Below, piece by piece: positions 10,066 to 18,871 of a stretch of DNA of 64,000 nt. This DNA comes from Pseudomonas parafulva (GTDB lineage Bacteria; Pseudomonadota; Gammaproteobacteria; Pseudomonadales; Pseudomonadaceae): the NCBI RefSeq assembly GCF_000800255.1, contig NZ_CP009747.1, positions 1,798,001 through 1,862,000 of the forward strand, given 5' to 3'. The position numbers were made by a program, and so were the translations under genes. Each line of letters opens with the position of its first letter. The stretch's first letter is position 1. The notes beneath the pieces are model-generated. The model was not told the origin of the DNA and ran no database searches. It saw only the letters and a list, made by a program, of their open reading frames with translations.

Positions 10066-10095
10066 GCGCAGGGGGGCATCACTGTCCCCCTGCGC
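10066..10095 (-). terminator. Strong GC-rich hairpin between two genes of the extended ebo cluster
   Basis: A perfect 10-bp stem (GCGCAGGGGG with CCCCCTGCGC) and 10-base loop, followed on the minus strand by only a short T run. It is probably a partial terminator or processing site that lowers expression of the last gene. Confidence 0.5.
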
Positions 10096-10102
10096 CCCGA
10101 GG

Positions 10103-12496
10103 TCAGTTGACCTTCAGATGGTTGTAGTCATCCATGCTCAACGGCTGCGGCGGATACTTCTGCTGCACCAGCTTCTGCGCCCACAGCTCCAGCACCGAGC
10201 GACGACTTTGCGGCATGTCCCGAGTGATCGGCATCGCCACGGTGCTTTCTTCCTGGTACGGCTTGCTGATCAGGCGGATCAACTGGTCCACAGCGCCCTC
10301 GATACGCGACAGATCGTTGAGCGGCATGTACTTGCCCATGATCGGATAGAGGTAGTAGTAGGGCTCGAAAATCCTTGGGTAGATGAAGCTGTCCCAGATG
10401 AGCTGCCCCGCATCGCTCTTCTGGTACACCTGGTTCCATTGGTCGACGAACGCCTGCTGCAGCTCCGGCTCCAGCGGCAGCACCCGCAGGGGGGCGAGAA
10501 AGTCCACATAGGCGTTGAGATAGTCGAAGCTGAAGACGATGTCGGCCTGGCCGTCCTCATTGGGGTAGAAACGCAAGGTCGGGAAGCCTGGGCGCTGGCC
10601 GGTGACGGTCACGCTGGCGATGCCATTGCCGTCGGTGGTGATCTGCACGTAGTTGTAGTTCACCTGTTCGTTGGCTGGCGCCTGCAGCGAGCGGGTGGCC
10701 GTCTTGGCGTTCTGCAAGGTCAAGCACGCGTTGAGCGAGATGCCGGCCGGGGTCTTGCTGTAATCCTGGTACATGACGTCCGTACCGCCAGTGGCCGAGG
10801 CGTCGGTGCACAAGCCCACCAGATTGCGACCCGCGCCGATCGTCACCAAGGCCTCGACCTCGGCGGCCCCGACGAACTGCGGCAAGACTTCGATGTTCTG
10901 CCCGCGGTTGGCCGGGAAGTCCTGGAACAGGGTGAAGTTCGGCGTGTTACTGAAGCCCAGGTAATAGCTGGAGGTACCCAGCAGATAAGGGTTGTTGTAT
11001 TCCGCCACCAGCAGCTGGGTGTTTTTCGCCGCAACGCCGTTTTTCTGCACCATGATCTGCAGGGTTCTGGTTTCGCCCACGTCGATGAAGCTGCCGCTCT
11101 GGATCACCTCGGCGGTCCAGGCCACCTGTTTCGAGGCATGGACTCCGGTGGTCTGCTGTTGCAGCGCCAGCGGCGCACCGCTGGTCAATTGCGTCTGCTG
11201 GGCCGGGGTGAGGGGGAGGTCGATGATGCCAGCGCGCTGCTCGAACTGGTCCTGCTGGTAGTCGGCGTAGCTGAAATGCGTGACCGGCACGAAGGTGCCG
11301 TTCTGATCGATGCCCACGTCGAACGCACCCACATCCAGTTTCTGCGCGATTGGAACAGCGGGATCCTGACCTGCTGGCGGTGTCGCGGGCATGAACGGAA
11401 GGGTATTCATCAGGTCCAGTGACAGGGTGTTGTCGTGAACCTGCGCCGAGGCGACGCCCAACTGTATCGTCGGGGGCCGCAGCTTGTACTGCGCAGGCAC
11501 GGCAATCGCGACGTCGGGCACCAAGCGTACGCCGGCCGGAGCGGTCGGGTACTCGCCGTCGAGCCACAGGCCGAGAACGCCGGAGGTGCAGCTGTAGGCC
11601 GGGTTGAAGAAGATGTCCGCAGGGTTGCTCAGGCCTTTCTGGTACAGCTCATGAACCCTGTCCATGTCCACCTTGTTCTGGGACTTGGCATCGATCGGCG
11701 GCTGGTCATTGAATACGCCGTTCATGTCGTAGAAGGTCAGGTAGGTGCAGAAACGGAACATCAGGCCCTGGACACCCGGCTGGTCCAACTGTGCCTTGAG
11801 GGTCTGGAGCAGCGCCGAGTTGCCCACCACCCAGCTCAGGTTGTCTTTCGGGAAGCAGGTCTGCCACGTGGTGGTGACGTAGTTCAGTCCGCCGAGAGCG
11901 CCCCAGTTGAAGTTGAGGAAGCGGTCGAGCATGCGGAATTGGCGCTTGGCCGTCAGGCCGCAGGTGTCGTTGCCCAGCACCAGCCTGTCGAAGTACAGCG
12001 CCGTGAAGGTGTTCTGCCAGGGGCTGACGTCGACGAAGCGCGCCGGGCTCGGGTTGGTGCTGCCGAACGGGTTGCCATACAGGTTGTAGGGCAGGGTGAT
12101 CAACGGGTCGTTGTCGACGTAGCCGCCAGTGGGCAGTTCGCCGCCGATGACGGTGGACGTGGTGTCCTTGTAAGTCACCGTACCGCAACCGTTGTCGCCG
12201 AACAGATCCCACTCGGCGGGCATCATGATCGGGTGGGGGTTTTGCGGCGAGGGCGCATTGGGCGGCGCTTGGCGGACATAGTCCGGTGCGTCGTCCAGCG
12301 CCTGAGGGGTGATCATCCAATTGGCCAACAGATCGCCGGCATTGGCTGGGTTGATGTTGTAGTGCTGGAGGAACGGCCAGTTCATCTGCATGTTCACCGC
12401 GTCGTAGAGCGGGAACATGTCGTTGTTGTTCCCGGTTGGCGGGTTCCAGAACATATGGCCTTTCAGATAGATACGAGGGAAATTCAATACGCTCAT
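10103..12496 (-). CDS. Uncharacterised 797-residue protein of the extended ebo cluster
   Basis: I do not recognise a family. The sequence is rich in Asn, Tyr, Phe and Pro, has no signal peptide (it starts MSVLNFPRIYLKGHMFWNPP), no clear membrane segment, and reads as a large beta-rich globular protein with several Asn/Asp-rich turns (TNGNG-type loops such as TDGNGIASVTV). The ATG at 12496 has a GAGGA site and lies 10 bp after the upstream stop, so it is cotranscribed with the haem protein. The frame extends to 12691 but overlaps that gene. Paired with an exported haem protein, it could be an enzyme or structural partner; no function is assigned. Confidence 0.85.
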   Translation of the reverse strand: MSVLNFPRIYLKGHMFWNPPTGNNNDMFPLYDAVNMQMNWPFLQHYNINPANAGDLLANWMITPQALDDAPDYVRQAPPNAPSPQNPHPIMMPAEWDLFGDNGCGTVTYKDTTSTVIGGELPTGGYVDNDPLITLPYNLYGNPFGSTNPSPARFVDVSPWQNTFTALYFDRLVLGNDTCGLTAKRQFRMLDRFLNFNWGALGGLNYVTTTWQTCFPKDNLSWVVGNSALLQTLKAQLDQPGVQGLMFRFCTYLTFYDMNGVFNDQPPIDAKSQNKVDMDRVHELYQKGLSNPADIFFNPAYSCTSGVLGLWLDGEYPTAPAGVRLVPDVAIAVPAQYKLRPPTIQLGVASAQVHDNTLSLDLMNTLPFMPATPPAGQDPAVPIAQKLDVGAFDVGIDQNGTFVPVTHFSYADYQQDQFEQRAGIIDLPLTPAQQTQLTSGAPLALQQQTTGVHASKQVAWTAEVIQSGSFIDVGETRTLQIMVQKNGVAAKNTQLLVAEYNNPYLLGTSSYYLGFSNTPNFTLFQDFPANRGQNIEVLPQFVGAAEVEALVTIGAGRNLVGLCTDASATGGTDVMYQDYSKTPAGISLNACLTLQNAKTATRSLQAPANEQVNYNYVQITTDGNGIASVTVTGQRPGFPTLRFYPNEDGQADIVFSFDYLNAYVDFLAPLRVLPLEPELQQAFVDQWNQVYQKSDAGQLIWDSFIYPRIFEPYYYLYPIMGKYMPLNDLSRIEGAVDQLIRLISKPYQEESTVAMPITRDMPQSRRSVLELWAQKLVQQKYPPQPLSMDDYNHLKVN

Positions 12497-12506
12497 GTCA
12501 TCTTCC

Positions 12507-13661
12507 TCACGGACGCTGCCACTGGGCGCGCTTGAGCGACCAGACGAAGTCGAGTTTGTGGTAGCCCTTGAAATCGGACGCCGGCACTGGGTCGGTCGGA
12601 TAGACGATGCCCCCCTGGCCCGCATCGCCACCGAGGGCGAAATTGAAGTAGCCGTCATCCTTCGAATAGGCCGCCGTACCATGGCAGGCAAAGCACGACG
12701 ACTGGCTCTGGAAGGCCGACTCCAGTTGCGAGTTGGCCAGCAGCTTGGGGCTGGTCTGCAATTGGGTGCCGATCAGCTCGTAGCGCGACAGGTCCTTGTA
12801 AGCGGCCTGGAATGCAGTGTTCACCAGTGCCGCCGCCGGGGTCGGTCCGGTGCTGTTGGTCATCGGCTTGGGCGGGATGTCGTTGGTCACGGTGTACGAG
12901 TGATTGTTGACGTTCTCGAAGGTGGTCCAGACCCAGCCTGGGACCAGCTTGTTGATGACGTGCAGGGCGCTGAGCGCGGCATAGCCGACCTCGTAGGTGC
13001 CGTCCTGGTTCTGGTAGTAGGCCTGGGCGATGTAGTAGCCGTCGTTGGCCAGTTGCGCCTGGTAGGTCGTGTCGCTGCCGATCCACAACCAGCCAGCTTT
13101 CGCTTCCCATGAGGTGGCCGGGAAGTTCAGGTCGCCGGTCAAGGCTTGCTGACCATTCATGTTGTAGACGCCCTGGTCGACGATGTAATCGAACGTGGAC
13201 TCACTCATCAACAACTGGAAGCGCACCGGCTTGCCCCGCTGCGATTCCGGCACCGATCCGCCCATCTCCAGGGGCAGGCCGTCCACCTGCAGGGTGGCAT
13301 TGAGGTTGTGGAAGACGCGGTTGAGGTTCATCCCCGGGATTTTGCCGGCGGCCTGCGTCACCGCTGCCGGAAGCGTGACCGGCGCGCCGTAGGGCGTGGG
13401 CTTGGCGCCATCGGCCAGGTACACCTGGTCCGAGGGCTTGAGGGTTTCCCAAACCCGGTCAAGGCCGTTCGGCGCAGGCTGGTTCAAACAGCGGAACCAG
13501 TTCCAGCTCAGGGTTTCCTTGCTGGCATTGAGCAGGAGGTTCGTCTGTGCCTGATTGCCGTTGAAGTTGAGGAAATCGCTGCAACTGAACGGGTTGATGT
13601 TGTCAGCCTGGGCCAGTCCGGCCACGGTACTGAGAACGGTTATTGAGATGGCTCGCCGCAT
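12507..13661 (-). CDS. Periplasmic mono-haem c-type protein
   Basis: A 384-residue protein with an N-terminal signal peptide (MRRAISITVLSTVAGLAQA) and a single haem-attachment motif CFACH near residue 322, so it should be exported and carry one covalent haem. The rest has no family I recognise. The ATG at 13661 has AAGGAG upstream and overlaps the end of eboF by 22 bp, which ties it to the ebo operon. It may pass electrons to, or oxidise, the product that Ebo proteins deliver to the periplasm (inference). Confidence 0.8.
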   Translation of the reverse strand: MRRAISITVLSTVAGLAQADNINPFSCSDFLNFNGNQAQTNLLLNASKETLSWNWFRCLNQPAPNGLDRVWETLKPSDQVYLADGAKPTPYGAPVTLPAAVTQAAGKIPGMNLNRVFHNLNATLQVDGLPLEMGGSVPESQRGKPVRFQLLMSESTFDYIVDQGVYNMNGQQALTGDLNFPATSWEAKAGWLWIGSDTTYQAQLANDGYYIAQAYYQNQDGTYEVGYAALSALHVINKLVPGWVWTTFENVNNHSYTVTNDIPPKPMTNSTGPTPAAALVNTAFQAAYKDLSRYELIGTQLQTSPKLLANSQLESAFQSQSSCFACHGTAAYSKDDGYFNFALGGDAGQGGIVYPTDPVPASDFKGYHKLDFVWSLKRAQWQRP

Positions 13662-15076
13662 ATGTGCTCCTTGGCATTGGCCAGGTCGTTTCGGTTCTGC
13701 CCCAGGAAATGCCGAAGGAGCAGGTGTTTGACCGCCGTTGCCGCAATGCTGGGCGGCAACGGCAGGTCGCAATCGGTGATCAGCAAGGGCCCCACCTGCT
13801 CGCTGGCGGGCAGACGGCCGTGACTGCCACGGACCAGACCGCTGTCCAGCGGGATCAGGTCCATGTAGTAGCGAAAGCCGAGCTTTTTCTGTAGCAGACG
13901 GCGCGCCGCCTTCAATTTGGGGAAGCGGATGGTCGGGTCGACGAACAGCTCCACCGGGTCGTAGCCGGGCTTGCGATGGATATCCACGGTACGGGCGAAA
14001 TCTGGCGCTTGGCGCTCATCGACCCAGTAGTAGTAATCGAACCAGAACCCAGGCGCGGCCACCGCCACCAGCTCGCCGCTGCGCGGATGATCCAGTTGCC
14101 AGAGACGCTGTTCGGCGCGATCCAGCACCTGCTCGATACCTGGCTGGCGTTGGAGCAGGGCCTTGATCCGCGGGACATCCTCCGGGCGCTTGACGTAGAC
14201 ATGGGCGATCTGGTGATCGGCCACGGCGAAGGCGGCGCTGGCGCCGGGGTCGAGCAGTTCCCAAGTCAGCGATTGGCGCACCTTCAACAGGCCTTGCTCG
14301 CGCAGCACGCGGTTGATCGACACCGATTGCCCGACCGCCTCGATGCCGTACTCCGAGAGCAGCATCACCGCAGCGCCCTGATCGCGGGCCAAGCGCAGCA
14401 GGCGCCCGACTTCATGGTCGATGGCGCGCACCTCAGCAGCGATCGAGGGGTGTTCAGGCCCGAATTTTTGCAGGCTGTAGTCGAGATGGGGAAGGTAGAC
14501 CAGTTGCAGGTCAGGCCGATTGAGCTGGAACTCGAGCAGGGCGCAATCGACGATCCAGCGGCTCGAGGCGATGCCCGCCGCAGGCCCCCAGAAGCTAGGG
14601 AAGGGAAACTCGCCAATCTGCGCCTCGATCTGCTCGTGCAGCCCCGCGGGCGACGAATACAACCCGAAGTGCTTGCGCCCATCGGCCGGATAATGCGGGC
14701 GCGGGGTAATCGAGGCGTCGACATTGGCGTACATGTTGTACCACCAGAACAACTGGCTGCAGCGCAAGCCAGGCAGCTCACGCTTGAGCGTGTCCCAGAT
14801 CTTTTCGCCCTGGATCAGCGCGTTGGACTGCAGCCAGAAACGCACTTCTGCCTGCTCACGCAAGTACCAGCCGTTGCCGACGATACCGTGCTGCGAAGGC
14901 GGCGTGCCGGTGAGGATCGAAGCCTGCACGGTGGAGGTCACTGCCGGAAACGACGGTTGCAGGCTGGCCATCTGCGCGGTCTTCAGCAGCTCGTTGATCT
15001 GCGGCGTGTTCGCACCCAGCAGGGACGGCGTCAGGCCGACCACGTTGATCAGCAACAGCGGTCTATAGGCTGACAT
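13640..15076 (-). CDS. eboF: EboF: alkaline-phosphatase-superfamily phosphodiesterase
   Basis: A 478-residue member of the type I phosphodiesterase/nucleotide pyrophosphatase group. Metal-site features include the N-terminal N-V-V-G-L-T-P segment, the FPAVTSTVQASILTGTPP stretch carrying the catalytic Thr/Ser, YLPHLDYSLQKFGPEHP and LLSEYGIEAV. The exact catalytic use in Ebo clusters is not known. The ATG at 15076 overlaps eboE by 14 bp. It lacks an obvious signal peptide, so it probably acts in the cytoplasm or at the membrane. Confidence 0.85.
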   Translation of the reverse strand: MSAYRPLLLINVVGLTPSLLGANTPQINELLKTAQMASLQPSFPAVTSTVQASILTGTPPSQHGIVGNGWYLREQAEVRFWLQSNALIQGEKIWDTLKRELPGLRCSQLFWWYNMYANVDASITPRPHYPADGRKHFGLYSSPAGLHEQIEAQIGEFPFPSFWGPAAGIASSRWIVDCALLEFQLNRPDLQLVYLPHLDYSLQKFGPEHPSIAAEVRAIDHEVGRLLRLARDQGAAVMLLSEYGIEAVGQSVSINRVLREQGLLKVRQSLTWELLDPGASAAFAVADHQIAHVYVKRPEDVPRIKALLQRQPGIEQVLDRAEQRLWQLDHPRSGELVAVAAPGFWFDYYYWVDERQAPDFARTVDIHRKPGYDPVELFVDPTIRFPKLKAARRLLQKKLGFRYYMDLIPLDSGLVRGSHGRLPASEQVGPLLITDCDLPLPPSIAATAVKHLLLRHFLGQNRNDLANAKEHICGEPSQ

Positions 15077-16298
15077 CGGCTTGCTCCTCGCACAGTGGTC
15101 CCGGCAGCAGGCGGCGCTGGCGCAACTGTGCTTCGACCCAGTGCAACTCTGCGGCGATACCGCGCAGCTGCGCCTGCTCATCTGCCGGTCGCAGTTGCGC
15201 GGGCAAGACGCCCCAACTGTAGGTTTCCACTTCCAGCACCGGGTGCAGGTCGTGGTGAGCGGCCAGATAGTCGAAGGTCTGGCCCAGGGCGACTTGGCTG
15301 GCGCTGAGTTCCGGCAACAACAGCTGCTCGCTGAACAACGGCACATGGAAATGGATGCGCAATTCGGTGTAGCGTCCAGGGTCGCTGGCGCAGTCGGCCA
15401 GCGCGGCAGGCAGGTCGGCCCAGGCGCTCAGGCGCCCCTGAGGGTCCCGCGCCTTGACCTGATGCAGGTAGGTGGCCTCGGAAAACTCCCCGAGCACGCC
15501 CAGCACCTCGGAGAAGCGCTGTGGGTCATCCACCGGCAGGCGGCAGATCATGGCGTTGGACAACTGGATCTTGCCGACCGGCACGCCAGCCTGGCGCAGA
15601 CGCTCCAGCGAGCGATAGCAGTCCTCGAACATCACGGCCTGATGGCAGACGTCGAAGCACAGGGCCAGGTATTCGTGGTGCGGGTCACTGGCTTGCCAAT
15701 GGCTGAAGAACGCGATGGCCTGGTCGGTGTTCTCCAGCACGCAGTCCGGCTCCATTTCCAGGCAGAACACCACTTTCCTGCCGCACTCGCGATGCAGCCG
15801 GGCCAGCCCGGCGGTGAGTTGGCGCAGGTGCTCTTCGGCGCGCTGCTGCAAGGCTGGACTCCAGCCGGCGGCGTAGCCCAGCGGTACGGTGGAAATCACC
15901 CCCTGCCGACAATCCGCCGGCAGGGCCTGCGCCAGGAGATGGGCAAGGTTCAGGCTATAGCTCAACCGCTGTGGCATGGACCAGTCGGGCAGGTACACCT
16001 CGGCCTTTACCGCGCCTTGGTGGAACTCGCCGTAGGGAAAACCATTGAGCGAGGTCAGACGCAGCCCAGTGTCTTGCAACAGTGCGAGAAAACGACGACG
16101 TGCCGAGGCGTCTTGCAACTGGTCGGCGGCCTGGGCGCAGATCCACAGGCCGCTGTCCTGTTCGGGCAGACCGCGCAGGCGGCGTACGCCTTGGAAGTGG
16201 CGTTCGATAGAGCTGTGCAGCCCGACCAGATCACGGGTCGGGTGCACATTGCTGCAATAACCGACTTGGGCGGCTGTCCAGCGCTGGACCAGAGTCAT
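15063..16298 (-). CDS. eboE: EboE: TIM-barrel metabolite-traffic protein
   Basis: A 411-residue protein resembling xylose-isomerase-like TIM barrels: strand ends carry TSLNGFPYG, CLEMEPD and LCFDVCHQAV, which fit a metal-binding barrel. Known from the ebo locus as the conserved EboE component; the reaction is unknown. The start overlaps eboB by 4 bp (ATGA) and the end overlaps eboF by 14 bp, typical of tight translational coupling. Confidence 0.87.
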   Translation of the reverse strand: MTLVQRWTAAQVGYCSNVHPTRDLVGLHSSIERHFQGVRRLRGLPEQDSGLWICAQAADQLQDASARRRFLALLQDTGLRLTSLNGFPYGEFHQGAVKAEVYLPDWSMPQRLSYSLNLAHLLAQALPADCRQGVISTVPLGYAAGWSPALQQRAEEHLRQLTAGLARLHRECGRKVVFCLEMEPDCVLENTDQAIAFFSHWQASDPHHEYLALCFDVCHQAVMFEDCYRSLERLRQAGVPVGKIQLSNAMICRLPVDDPQRFSEVLGVLGEFSEATYLHQVKARDPQGRLSAWADLPAALADCASDPGRYTELRIHFHVPLFSEQLLLPELSASQVALGQTFDYLAAHHDLHPVLEVETYSWGVLPAQLRPADEQAQLRGIAAELHWVEAQLRQRRLLPGPLCEEQADVSL

Positions 16299-17179
16299 TT
16301 GACCACCGGATCCTGGCCGCGCAGGGCGGAGTTTTCCTGCCAGGTCTTGCGCTGGTCGATGGGTAATGGCGTGCTGACCAGAGCCTTGTCCAACTGGCCA
16401 CTCTGAGCGAAGAAATCCACCGGGTTGTCGAACAACACCTGCTCGACCTGGGCTGCGGTGAAGCCGGCATCGCGCATGGCCTGGCCGGTCTTGGGGACTT
16501 TAAGCGGGTCGCTCACGCCCCAGTCGGCGGCGCTGTTGACGATCATTTTCTCGGTGCCGTACTGCTGCAGCAGGGCGACCATGCGCTGTTCCGACATCTT
16601 GGTGTTGGGATAGACCGAATGTCCGCGCCAGCAGTCGCTCTCCAGCACCAGCGGCAGGGTCTGCTCGTTGAGGTGGTCGATCACCACCTGGTGTTCCGCA
16701 ATGCCGACTTCGCGAATCACCGCCAGCGTCCGTTTTGTCCCGCCAATCTTGTCGCGGTGCGGCGTGTGCACCAGGACCGGCAGTTGGAACTGCCTGGCCA
16801 AATCCAGTTGTATGGCCAGGAAGCGGTCTTCCTCGGGCGTGATGTCGTCATAACCGATCTCGCCGACGGCCACTACGCCATCCTTGACCAGGTAGCGCGG
16901 CAGGATTTCCAGCACCTCCTGGGCCAGCCAGATATTGTTGGCCTCCTTGGGGTTGATGCCCAGGGTGCAGAAGTGGTGGATGCCAAACATGCTGGCGCGA
17001 AAGCGCTCCCAGCCCAGCAGGGTGTCGAAGTAGTCGGCGAAGCTGCCGACGCTGGTCCGCGCTTGTCCCTGCCAGAAGGCGGGCTCGATCACGCCGGTGA
17101 TGCCGGCGGCCGCCATGTTCTGGTAGTCATCGGTGGTACGGCTGACCATATGAATATGCGGATCGAAATACTTGGGCAT
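16295..17179 (-). CDS. eboB: EboB: TatD-family metal hydrolase
   Basis: A 294-residue amidohydrolase-fold protein. The metal site begins with DPHIHM (residues 6-11), followed by GEIGYDD, VHTPHRDK, IDHLNE and NSAADWG, in the order seen in TatD-type hydrolases. In ebo clusters this member is EboB. It follows eboA by 58 bp and overlaps eboE by 4 bp. The substrate is unknown. Confidence 0.88.
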   Translation of the reverse strand: MPKYFDPHIHMVSRTTDDYQNMAAAGITGVIEPAFWQGQARTSVGSFADYFDTLLGWERFRASMFGIHHFCTLGINPKEANNIWLAQEVLEILPRYLVKDGVVAVGEIGYDDITPEEDRFLAIQLDLARQFQLPVLVHTPHRDKIGGTKRTLAVIREVGIAEHQVVIDHLNEQTLPLVLESDCWRGHSVYPNTKMSEQRMVALLQQYGTEKMIVNSAADWGVSDPLKVPKTGQAMRDAGFTAAQVEQVLFDNPVDFFAQSGQLDKALVSTPLPIDQRKTWQENSALRGQDPVVK

Positions 17180-17237
17180 GGTGAATCCTCATCAAGGGCA
17201 CAGAGATGACGGGTACACGGGTCTTGCGGTGGATCGG

Positions 17238-17984
17238 TCAGGTGCCGGCGAGGTGCTCGCGCCAGTGCGCCGGCAGGCGCTGCTGCTGGTACAGGCCTGT
17301 CAGGCGCTGAAGCTGCGCCGGGCTGAGCAGGTCGAAGGCGATCAATTGCGGCAGGCTGGAGGCTACCGGGCGCCCGGCGGCGAGCTGCTCGTCCATCAGG
17401 TCGAGGGCCAGTTGGTTCAAGGAGACGCTCTGGCGCTGCGCCAGGCCGATCACCCGTGCGGCATCCAGGCCCATGCCCAGCGCCTTCAGCACCAGTTGAT
17501 GGAAGGCCCGGTCCGGGTAGTGACGGGCCGGGTAGGGCGTGTCCAGGGCCAGGGCGGCGAACACGTGCGGGTTGCTGGTGCGACCGGCGAGCAGGGCCAG
17601 ATCGAGACAGGAGCCGTCGCTGTCGAGGTGATCGAGCACCTTGAGCAGGGCGATCTTTTCCAGGTCGTCGCCCCATTGAAAGAGTTGCTTCAGCAGTGCA
17701 AGGCGGGTTTTGGGCGCTTGCAGCCCGACGACCTCGGCCAGCAGCAGGGCGCGGGCCAGCTCGACGCAGCTCCAGCCTTCGGCGCCGACGACCGACCGCG
17801 CCCGCAGATGGCGCTTGCAGTGGCTGCTCAGCATCGCCGCAGTGGTAGCGTCAGGTGATTGCGCAAGCCGTTCCAGAGCCTGTCGCCACCAGTGCAGCTC
17901 AGTTGCGTCGAGCAGCCGGTCCAAGGCTTGATTCAGTTCGACCAGGGCGGCCTGGCGCGGGATGACATCCATGTTCGTATTCAT
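17238..17984 (-). CDS. eboA: EboA family protein
   Basis: A 248-residue all-alpha protein with HEAT-like helical pairs (for example LKALGMGLDAARVIGLAQRQ). It matches the EboA component by context and by the family pattern DTPYPARHYPD. No catalytic motif is visible, so it may be a scaffold or chaperone (inference). The ATG at 17984 overlaps eboC by 4 bp; a second ATG lies at 17972. The open frame continues to 18803 antiparallel to nothing useful, inside eboC, and is an artefact. Confidence 0.85.
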   Translation of the reverse strand: MNTNMDVIPRQAALVELNQALDRLLDATELHWWRQALERLAQSPDATTAAMLSSHCKRHLRARSVVGAEGWSCVELARALLLAEVVGLQAPKTRLALLKQLFQWGDDLEKIALLKVLDHLDSDGSCLDLALLAGRTSNPHVFAALALDTPYPARHYPDRAFHQLVLKALGMGLDAARVIGLAQRQSVSLNQLALDLMDEQLAAGRPVASSLPQLIAFDLLSPAQLQRLTGLYQQQRLPAHWREHLAGT

Positions 17985-18871
17985 GTCGGTTTGATCCAGC
18001 GTTGAAAGTGTGGAAGCACGATGAACACCAGCACGCAGAACAGGCTGCCCAGGGGTTGGTTGGCCACGGCCATCACCAGGGCATCGAACAGGGGGAGGGC
18101 CGCCAGACCGGCACCGATGAAGGCACGCACCTTCACGTGCTGTGGATTGGCCAAATGCACCCAGTAATGACGACCGAGCCAGCCCAGCCAGAGCAATAGC
18201 AGTGGCCAGAACCACAGGGTCTCGGCGTAGATCGCCAGTGCCAGGGGGCTGAGCATCAGTAGCAAAGGCAGTCGGCTGAGCAACCGATTGCGGTGCTCCT
18301 GGCTGGCCAGGTAGGTGAGCCCGCTGATGTAAGCGCCGAGCAGGATCGCGCAGAGCCAGAGGGGTTGCGGCGGGACCGCCAGGCTGGCCGCTGCCGTGAG
18401 GTACAGCGCCGAGCGGCAGGCGCCCATCAGCCAGACGCTGTGCACGTACTTCTTGTGCAGCAGGTTGTAGCCCAGGATGCAGCCGACCAGCAGGGTCACG
18501 CTGCCCAGCAACCACTGGGGCTGCTCGATCAGCCTGCTGAGGCCCACTGCCGAAGCACCGGCGAGCAGCAACAGGATCAGTGTCGCCAATTGCACCTGGC
18601 GGCGACTGACCAGGCCCAGGGTGATCGGGCGGGGGTTGTTGTGTTGCTGGTCCCACTCGGCGTCCAGCAGGTCGTTGAGCAACATACCGGCCAGATACAG
18701 CAGTGACAGCATTGCCAGCAGCAGTCCCCAGACCCGCCACGACGGGGGCGCCAGGGCGCCGGCGCTGCTGGCCAGCAGCGCGGCGGCGAGGGCGTTGGTC
18801 CACACCGTCGGCAAGTTGGAAATCCGTCCCAGGGTCATCCAGGTCTTGAGACTCGCCTGGGGCTGGTTCAT
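17981..18871 (-). CDS. eboC: EboC: UbiA-family prenyltransferase-like membrane protein
   Basis: A 296-residue membrane protein with eight to nine helices. The first Asp-rich motif NDLLDAEWDQ (about 66-75) fits the N-D-x-x-D-x-x-x-D prenyl-diphosphate site of UbiA enzymes; the second Asp-rich motif is weak (SQEHRNR region). In the ebo locus this is the expected EboC. It overlaps eboD by 4 bp and eboA by 4 bp. Confidence 0.9.
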   Translation of the reverse strand: MNQPQASLKTWMTLGRISNLPTVWTNALAAALLASSAGALAPPSWRVWGLLLAMLSLLYLAGMLLNDLLDAEWDQQHNNPRPITLGLVSRRQVQLATLILLLLAGASAVGLSRLIEQPQWLLGSVTLLVGCILGYNLLHKKYVHSVWLMGACRSALYLTAAASLAVPPQPLWLCAILLGAYISGLTYLASQEHRNRLLSRLPLLLMLSPLALAIYAETLWFWPLLLLWLGWLGRHYWVHLANPQHVKVRAFIGAGLAALPLFDALVMAVANQPLGSLFCVLVFIVLPHFQRWIKPT

